Below, in pieces: positions 58,588-64,000 of a stretch of 64,000 nt of DNA (the stretch's first letter is position 1; each line of letters begins with the position of its first letter). The notes beneath the pieces are model-generated. The model worked only from the letters and a program-made list of their open reading frames with translations, made no database searches and had not been told where the DNA came from. A program made the position numbers and the translations under genes. This DNA is from Enterobacteriaceae bacterium (GTDB taxonomy: Bacteria > Pseudomonadota > Gammaproteobacteria > Enterobacterales > Enterobacteriaceae), in assembly GCA_031261005.1 (NCBI GenBank), contig JAISKF010000032.1:62001-126000 (forward strand), in the 5' to 3' direction.

Positions 58588-58614
58588 TTCAGTCATTTTT
58601 TTACGTGCCGATGT
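58588..58614 (+). promoter_or_regulatory. Possible sigma28 (FliA) promoter of fliC
   Basis: The -10 element GCCGATGT is at 58607-58614. At 15 nt upstream lies TTCA (58588-58591), a weak match to the TAAA -35. It is 82 nt before the fliC start, a normal leader length. The poor -35 makes this less certain than the fliD promoter. Confidence 0.55.
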
Positions 58615-58695
58615 TTTAAGTATGCGAACGGAAAACCGCATAATCTTTCTGTATAACAAACTGTGGTGATACCACTTAATTGAGGAAATAATCCT

Positions 58696-59958
58696 ATGTC
58701 ACAGGTTATTAATACTAACGCCTTGAGTCTGGTTGCCCAAAACAACCTAAACAAATCACAATCTGCACTAGGAACCGCTATTGAGCGTCTGTCTTCCGGT
58801 CTGCGTATCAACAGCGCAAAAGATGACGCTGCGGGTCAAGCTATCAGCAACCGCTTCACTGCAAACATCAACGGTCTGAGTCAAGCGTCCCGTAACGCCA
58901 ACGATGGTATCTCCATTGCACAAACCACTGAAGGCGCTCTGAACGAAATCAATGACAACCTGCAAAACATTCGTCGTCTGAGCGTACAAGCGGCAAACGG
59001 CACTAACTCCGATTCTGACCGTCAATCTATCCAAGATGAGATCGACGCGCGTCTGGCTGAAATCAACCGTATCTCTGAACAAACTGAATTCAACGGTGTA
59101 AAAGTCCTCAGTAAAGATCAAAAATTAACTATTCAGGTCGGTGCTAACGATAATCAGACTATTGATATTGATTTGAATAAAATGGACGCAGAAAGTTTGG
59201 GTATGGAAGGTTTCGTCGTGGGTAAAGACGTTGACGCCAGCACGCTGAAAGACACTGGCGGCAAGGCAATGGTGAATGCCGGTTATAACTATGATGCCAG
59301 TAAAGTTACTGACAGTAACACTACCCCAGCAACCTTTGCAGATATTGTGAAAGATGAGGACGGCACTCTGTACGCAAAAACCAGCAACGGTGATTTTGCT
59401 GCTCTTGTCGATAACAAAGACGGCACGTTTAGTGCTAACTCTGGCACAACGGTCTCCCCGAAAGGCAATACGACTTCCGTAAATGGTAATGAAGCGAAAG
59501 TAGAAGTTGGTGTGACAGGACTTGGCGCTAACGATAAACTGCTGAGCGATAGTAAAGGCAATTACTATATTCAAGACAGTAATGGTGATCTGAAACGCGC
59601 AGAGATCAAACCTGACGCAGCAGCTCCGACGACCGCTGACGCTACAGCTAGCGCTACCGGCAAAACCCTGATCACTGAGACGACTGCCGATCCGCTGGCA
59701 ACCATTGATAAAGCAATCGCTGGCGTTAGCAAATTGCTTTCCGGTCTGGGTGCAGTACAAAACCGTTTCGGTTCGGTTATCAGTAATCTTGGCAGCACTG
59801 TTAACAATCTGTCTCAGTCTCGCTCTCGTATTTTAGATGCCGATTTCGCTTCTGAAGTATCAGAAATGAGCCGTGCAAATATCCTGCAATCTGCGGGTAC
59901 AACCGTACTGGCGCAGGCAAACCAAGTACCACAAAACGTTCTGTCCCTGCTGCGTTAA
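58696..59958 (+). CDS. fliC: Flagellin FliC
   Basis: 420 residues. Conserved D0/D1 ends: N-terminal MSQVINTNALSLVAQNNLNK and RLSSGLRINSAKDDAAGQAI, the TLR5-recognised region with NLQNIRRLSVQAANG (~93-107), and a C-terminal NRFGSVISNLGSTVNNLSQS to VLSLLR. The middle (~165-330) is a short Asp/Asn/Gly/Thr-rich variable domain. One flagellin gene in this window. AGGAAATAATCCT precedes the ATG. It is flanked by repeats R8 and R9 in opposite orientation. Confidence 0.98.
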   Translation: MSQVINTNALSLVAQNNLNKSQSALGTAIERLSSGLRINSAKDDAAGQAISNRFTANINGLSQASRNANDGISIAQTTEGALNEINDNLQNIRRLSVQAANGTNSDSDRQSIQDEIDARLAEINRISEQTEFNGVKVLSKDQKLTIQVGANDNQTIDIDLNKMDAESLGMEGFVVGKDVDASTLKDTGGKAMVNAGYNYDASKVTDSNTTPATFADIVKDEDGTLYAKTSNGDFAALVDNKDGTFSANSGTTVSPKGNTTSVNGNEAKVEVGVTGLGANDKLLSDSKGNYYIQDSNGDLKRAEIKPDAAAPTTADATASATGKTLITETTADPLATIDKAIAGVSKLLSGLGAVQNRFGSVISNLGSTVNNLSQSRSRILDADFASEVSEMSRANILQSAGTTVLAQANQVPQNVLSLLR

Positions 59959-59967
59959 TACGTAATT

Positions 59968-59993
59968 CTGCCGGTGAGCTTTTTCATCGGCAG
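59968..59993 (+). terminator. Hairpin after fliC
   Basis: A 9-bp stem CTGCCGGTG/CATCGGCAG (one G-T pair) with an AGCTTTTT loop, 9 nt after the fliC stop. It lacks a T tract after the stem; its place and strength suggest the fliC transcript end. Confidence 0.6.
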
Positions 59994-59995
59994 CC

Positions 59996-60104
59996 TCCAA
60001 ACCACCATAAAATCAACGGGCGGCAGATTGCCGCCCCTGTTAATTATCATCAATCGATTAATTTATTACTTTTCTCATTTTCTTATCTAAACCTGAAGTT
60101 AACT
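59996..60104 (+). repeat. Palindromic intergenic repeat, copy R9 (5' truncated)
   Basis: Forward orientation. It begins inside the core at CCAAACCACCATAAAATCAA, then hairpin GGGCGGCAGATTGCCGCCCC (60018 on), AT-rich arm ATTAATTTATTACTTTTCTC and right end TTATCTAAACCTGAAGTTAA. The left half is missing; the break point is next to the fliC hairpin. It lies in the fliC/cheW convergent spacer. Confidence 0.85.
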
Positions 60105-60127
60105 CAGATTAAACATCAAAAAACAGG

Positions 60128-60163
60128 CGTAAAAATGCCGATCAGCGAGAACGGATCGGCATG
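60128..60163 (-). terminator. Terminator of the motA-motB-cheA-cheW operon
   Basis: A perfect 9-bp stem ATGCCGATC/GATCGGCAT (60135-60143 with 60154-60162). On the minus strand it is followed by TTTTTACGCC. It lies 25 nt after the cheW stop. Confidence 0.82.
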
Positions 60164-60187
60164 ATGCAGGAATAGCGGGTTATCGAC

Positions 60188-60694
60188 TCAGTTATACGCG
60201 GCGTCTGCGGTCTTTTCTATCAGCGCCATTTCTTCACTGTTAAGCAATTTTTCGATGTCAACCAGAATCAGCATACGCTCTTCCAGAGCGCCTAGCCCAA
60301 GCAGGTACTCTGTTGATAACGTTACGCTTAGATCCGGCGCAGGGCGGATCTGCTCTGCGCTCAGTGATAGCACATCAGATACGCCATCGACGACAATCCC
60401 CACTTTTCGATTCGCGAGGCTCAGAACAATCACCACAGTATTGTCGTCAAATTCTGCCGAATCGAGACGGAATTTGACGCGCAGATCGACGATAGGCACG
60501 ATCACTCCGCGCAGATTAGTCACGCCGGTAATAAAATCCGGCGTATTGGCAATGCGAGTTACCCGCTCATAGCTGCGGATTTCCTGAACTTTCAGGATCT
60601 CAATGCCGTACTCTTCCTGACCAAGAGTAAATACAAGGTATTCATTTCCCGCGTTATCGTGGGTAAGCTGCTTTTCTGTATCAGATAAATTCAT
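60188..60694 (-). CDS. cheW: Chemotaxis coupling protein CheW
   Basis: 168 residues (E. coli 167). An SH3-like fold that couples receptors to Che[47 protein letters not shown] and [10 protein letters not shown]. Start at 60694 ([10 protein letters not shown]); an in-frame start at 60739 would run into cheA. Last gene of the mot-che operon. Its usual partners, the receptors, are not encoded in the window. Confidence 0.96.
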   Translation of the reverse strand: MNLSDTEKQLTHDNAGNEYLVFTLGQEEYGIEILKVQEIRSYERVTRIANTPDFITGVTNLRGVIVPIVDLRVKFRLDSAEFDDNTVVIVLSLANRKVGIVVDGVSDVLSLSAEQIRPAPDLSVTLSTEYLLGLGALEERMLILVDIEKLLNSEEMALIEKTADAAYN

Positions 60695-60722
60695 TGTAGT
60701 ACCTTTTTTTCCTGCTCTGGGT

Positions 60723-62714
60723 TCAGCCAGCTTCGGCAATCAGTTGTTGGTTTTTTGCCAGAGACGTCAGGGCTGCAATATCAAGGATCAGAGCTACACT
60801 TCCGTCCCCTAAAATAGTTGCAGCAGAAATACCTGGCACTTTGCGATAGTTTTGTTCAAGGTTTTTGACGACGACTTGATGCTGTCCAATCAGTTGATCC
60901 ACCAGCAAGGCATAGCGGTTACCGGCGCTCTGCACGATAACGGCAATCCCATCTTTGATGTCGCGGGAATCACTGTCGATACTGAACAACTGGTGCAATT
61001 CGATCAACGGCAGATACTCTTCACGCACCTGTAACATCAGCTCGCCGCCCGTCATTCGGTACAGCGGCATTTCAGACAGCATCAGCGATTCCATCACCGT
61101 TCCAAGCGGTAGAACATAAATTTCTGATCCTACCCGTACCGACATTCCGTCCAGAATAGCCAGCGTCAACGGCAGAATGATGCGGATCGTAGTACCCCGT
61201 CCCTGCTCAGAGTGGATAGTAACGTGACCGCCCATTTCCTGAATGTTACGTCTGACGACGTCCATTCCCACTCCGCGACCAGATACATCGGTCACTTTTT
61301 CCGCCGTAGAGAAACCGGCAGCAAAAATCAGCAGCCAAACTTCGTCATCGCTCATAGCGTCACTGACCGATAGCCCTTGCGAGTGCGCTCTGGCAAGAAT
61401 TTTTTCGCGGCTCAAACCTGCGCCGTCGTCCACCACTTCGATCACAATGTTGCCGCCATGATGCTCTGCTGATAGCGTCAGACTGCCTTTATCCGGTTTA
61501 CCGTTGGCTCGACGGACTTCCACCGATTCGATGCCGTGGTCGAGACTATTACGTACCAAGTGCGTCATCGGATCGATAATGCGTTCAATCAGGCTCTTAT
61601 CCAGCTCAGCCGATCCCCCTAACAGCGTCAGCTCAACTTCTTTATTTAGCTTACCTGCCAGATCGTGTACTAAGCGCGGGAAACGGCTAAAGACATATTC
61701 CATCGGCATCATTCGAATGGACATTACCGATTCCTGCAAGTCACGCGCATTGCGCTCTAACTGCACAATGCTGTTCATCAGCGCATCGTGATTGGTCTGC
61801 TCCAACGCGCCGGAAAGCTGTGTCAGCATCGCTTGGGTGATGATCAGCTCACCCACCTGATTAATGATTTGGTCAACTTTTTCTACTGCGACGCGAATAC
61901 TGCCGGATTCGGCACTCTGCGCGTGTGTTCCCGCCCGTGGACGGTGGGCTGCCGGAGCAGTAGAAGATGAGGTCTCCGATGAAGCGGGAAGCGGTGTTTC
62001 CGGTACAGTTGCTTTAACGTCCACTTTTGGCGCTGGCGCAGCATTGTCAGATACCTGCGGATCTTCCGTTATCGTGATCTGTTCTGATTCCAGCACAAAA
62101 CACAGCACTGCCTGAATATCGTCCGCAGACACCGTTGTCACCAAGCGCGCCTGTAGACTATCTCCCTGATGTTGTAATTCGCTGACCGTCCCCATCGTTT
62201 CCAGTTCTTGCGTCAATGGCTGGCGATCTTTTTCTTGCAGCCCGCTTAGAGTGACGGTGAGCACTTTGCCTGCATCGCTCACCGATGACGCCATTACAGG
62301 AGGCGCGGATTCTGGCACGGCGGCTGATTGATTCTCCAGTGCTATCGTCCTCAGGGCTTCGCAAATATAGCGGAAGCTATCCTGATCCGGCTCCTGAGAG
62401 GATTTATAGGCATCGAGCTGATCCTGCATAATATCTTTACTCTCCAGAAACAGATTAATGAGATTATCGTTTAGCTGAAGAGCGCCACTGCGTGCATCGT
62501 CCAGCAGATTTTCCAGAATATGGGTCGTTTCCTGTAAAACAGTAAAACCAAAAGTACCCGCTCCGCCTTTAATGGAGTGCGCGGCGCGGAAAATAGCGTT
62601 CAGGCTTTCTCGATCCGGTTCACCCGGATTAAGTTCCAGCAGATGGCTTTCCATATCGGCAAGAAGCTCATCTGCTTCGTCAAAAAAGGTCTGATAAAAC
62701 TCGCTGATGTCCAT
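60723..62714 (-). CDS. cheA: Chemotaxis sensor histidine kinase CheA
   Basis: 663 residues (E. coli 654). P1 HPt domain with the phosphorylated H46 ([14 protein letters not shown]. coli H48), P2 CheY-binding domain (~155-225), P3 dimerisation (~260-320), P4 kinase with the N box [11 protein letters not shown] and G boxes VDDGAGLS and [18 protein letters not shown], and P5 CheW-like domain (~510-650). A Pro/Ala/Ser-rich linker lies at ~225-260. Start at 62714 ([11 protein letters not shown]), one base after the motB stop; the frame continues upstream inside motB and was rejected. Confidence 0.97.
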   Translation of the reverse strand: MDISEFYQTFFDEADELLADMESHLLELNPGEPDRESLNAIFRAAHSIKGGAGTFGFTVLQETTHILENLLDDARSGALQLNDNLINLFLESKDIMQDQLDAYKSSQEPDQDSFRYICEALRTIALENQSAAVPESAPPVMASSVSDAGKVLTVTLSGLQEKDRQPLTQELETMGTVSELQHQGDSLQARLVTTVSADDIQAVLCFVLESEQITITEDPQVSDNAAPAPKVDVKATVPETPLPASSETSSSTAPAAHRPRAGTHAQSAESGSIRVAVEKVDQIINQVGELIITQAMLTQLSGALEQTNHDALMNSIVQLERNARDLQESVMSIRMMPMEYVFSRFPRLVHDLAGKLNKEVELTLLGGSAELDKSLIERIIDPMTHLVRNSLDHGIESVEVRRANGKPDKGSLTLSAEHHGGNIVIEVVDDGAGLSREKILARAHSQGLSVSDAMSDDEVWLLIFAAGFSTAEKVTDVSGRGVGMDVVRRNIQEMGGHVTIHSEQGRGTTIRIILPLTLAILDGMSVRVGSEIYVLPLGTVMESLMLSEMPLYRMTGGELMLQVREEYLPLIELHQLFSIDSDSRDIKDGIAVIVQSAGNRYALLVDQLIGQHQVVVKNLEQNYRKVPGISAATILGDGSVALILDIAALTSLAKNQQLIAEAG

Positions 62715-62715
62715 C

Positions 62716-63654
62716 TTATTTCGCATTCTCCTCAGTAGTATTATCATGAGCGTCAAGAATTGGCGGAGTGACGGTGTTCTCCGATACATCAGAAGCGGAA
62801 ACAGCATTTTGAGGTTGCAGCAGAACATCTTCCTGAAGGATCTGTTGTTCCTTTTCCGGGCTAAGTGCCAAAATGCTGATACGCCGGTTAATCGGGTCAT
62901 CTGCTTTAGTACCGGTTTGGCTCATGGTATCGGCGGTTCCGATTACTCGCAGAAACTTGTCGTTCGCTAATCCGCTGTTTACCAATATCCGACGCGCTGC
63001 GTTAGCGCGGTCGGAAGAAAGTTCCCAATTGCTGTAACCCGATTCCCCATTGGCATAAGGCAGCGAATCCGTATGACCGGTCATATTGATACGGTTAGGT
63101 AGCTCATTGAGTATGGGTACAAGCGCTTGCAGAATACTCACCATATAAGGATCTGGTATGCGTCCTCCCACCGGAAACATCGGTCGATCTTTACTGTCGG
63201 TTATCTGAATCAATAACCCGTCTTTCGTCACCGAAAGCAGCAGGCTGGATTTAAAATTATTCAATCGGGGATCGGTATTGATCAGGCTTTCCAGCTTCTC
63301 CCGCGCACGTTGCAAACTCTGCTTCCCTTTGAAGTCATCCCTCTTTGTTACAGTTTTCTTCATCACTTCGCCCTGCTGTCGAATAACATCTTCCCCGCCG
63401 CCAGGAATAACGCTGTCACTCAGGCTATTTCTGTCGCCCTGTGCTATCGATACTTTTAAAGGCATTTTGAAGTATTCGGCGATCTGCTGACGCTGTTCCG
63501 GACTGGACGATGACAATAGCCACATCACCAGAAAGAACGCCATCATTGCTGTCATAAAGTCCGCATAGGCGATTTTCCAGGAACCGCTATGATGCCCGCT
63601 TTTATGGCTGCCGGACTTGCGTACCACCATTACAGGATTATGATTGTTCTTCAT
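62716..63654 (-). CDS. motB: Flagellar stator protein MotB
   Basis: 312 residues (E. coli 308). One membrane helix with the proton-binding D32 (AYADFMTAMMAFFLVMWLLS), a plug segment, and a periplasmic OmpA-like peptidoglycan-binding domain (~160-275, NMTGHTDSLPYANGESGYSNWELSSDRANAARRIL). With MotA it forms the torque-generating proton channel. Overlaps motA by 4 nt. Confidence 0.97.
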   Translation of the reverse strand: MKNNHNPVMVVRKSGSHKSGHHSGSWKIAYADFMTAMMAFFLVMWLLSSSSPEQRQQIAEYFKMPLKVSIAQGDRNSLSDSVIPGGGEDVIRQQGEVMKKTVTKRDDFKGKQSLQRAREKLESLINTDPRLNNFKSSLLLSVTKDGLLIQITDSKDRPMFPVGGRIPDPYMVSILQALVPILNELPNRINMTGHTDSLPYANGESGYSNWELSSDRANAARRILVNSGLANDKFLRVIGTADTMSQTGTKADDPINRRISILALSPEKEQQILQEDVLLQPQNAVSASDVSENTVTPPILDAHDNTTEENAK

Positions 63655-64000
63655 GGCGCGTTATCCGCTGTCGGACTGCTAGCTGACTGTTTAGCCTGAC
63701 GAACATGTTCTTCAAGTTCGGTAAAACTAGGGCGCTCGCTGGAGTAAAGCGTTTTGCGGCCGAATTCAATCGCAATCTGCGGCGCATAGCCGTTAACACT
63801 AGACAGCAGCGTGGTTTTGATACATTGCAGCACTTTGATGTGTTCTGAACTTTTCTGACGCAGCAACGTTGCTAATGGCAGCACTAAACCGTAAGCCATC
63901 AGAATTCCAAGAAACGTTCCGACCATCGCATGTGCGATCAGTTCACCCAGTTCCGCAGCGGGTCGATCGGCGGAAGCCAGCGCATTCACCACGCCCATTA
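63651..64000 (-). CDS. motA: Flagellar stator protein MotA, C-terminal part (cut by window end)
   Basis: About 116 C-terminal residues of an expected ~295; the gene runs past the window end. MGVVNALASADRPAAELGELIAHAMVGTFLGILMAYGLVLPLATLLRQKS contains the last two helices with the conserved Pro-rich and Gly-rich positions, followed by NGYAPQIAIEFGRKTLYSSERPSFTELEEHVR. Very close to the E. coli MotA C-terminus. The operon promoter and motA start are outside the window. Confidence 0.96.
   Translation of the reverse strand, partial: MGVVNALASADRPAAELGELIAHAMVGTFLGILMAYGLVLPLATLLRQKSSEHIKVLQCIKTTLLSSVNGYAPQIAIEFGRKTLYSSERPSFTELEEHVRQAKQSASSPTADNAP

Noticed and set aside
59125-59760. 211-codon minus-strand frame opposite fliC
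   Set aside because: It is the antisense of the flagellin variable region with no start signal or motif.

Overview
The window is chromosomal DNA of an Enterobacterales bacterium. The cyo operon, the metY-rimP-nusA-infB-rbfA-truB//rpsO-pnp-nlpI-deaD block, btsT-yjiX-yjiA and a full set of enterobacterial-type flagellar and chemotaxis genes all have close E. coli counterparts. The moderate GC content, AT-rich spacers and gene order are not those of E. coli itself. A member of the Budviciaceae or a similar early-branching family is my guess and rests on overall resemblance only. No plasmid, phage or insertion sequence genes were seen.

Layout. 1-3.2 kb: 3' end of mpl, tRNA-Ile(CAU), and an M14-type carboxypeptidase. 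3.2-12.2 kb: an AT-rich spacer with a broken XRE gene, then cyoABCDE (cytochrome bo3 oxidase), yajR, a D-2-hydroxyacid dehydrogenase and an unrecognised gene. 12.6-32.9 kb, mostly minus strand: the RNA and translation block. Here it is split between rpsO and truB by about 8 kb of plus-strand genes encoding a membrane-associated MoxR/DUF58/DUF4129/DUF4350/SpoIIM/RDD set. 33-37 kb: the pyruvate transporter btsT with three predicted BtsR sites, then yjiX and yjiA. 37-64 kb: a compact motility region in the order fliR-Q-P-O-N-M-L-K-J-I-H-G-F (minus), fliE-cheR-B-Y-Z-flhB-A-E (plus), fliT-S-D (minus), fliC (plus), cheW-cheA-motB-motA (minus, motA cut by the window end). No chemoreceptor gene and no flg genes lie in this stretch.

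How the genes work together. Cyo oxidises ubiquinol and pumps protons. The flagellar genes encode the MS and C rings, the export gate and ATPase, hook-length control, filament, cap, filament chaperones, stator and the CheA-W-Y-Z-R-B signalling chain. The metY-nusA-infB block couples initiator tRNA, transcription elongation, translation initiation, ribosome assembly and RNA decay.

The most unusual features are two. (1) Nine copies of a palindromic, MITE-like intergenic repeat of up to about 185 bp lie at gene ends. Two overlap stop codons, and two form a 75-bp perfect inverted repeat around fliTSD. (2) The MoxR-centred membrane operon interrupts an otherwise conserved translation operon and is preceded by a 44-nt near-perfect palindrome and a pair of direct repeats.
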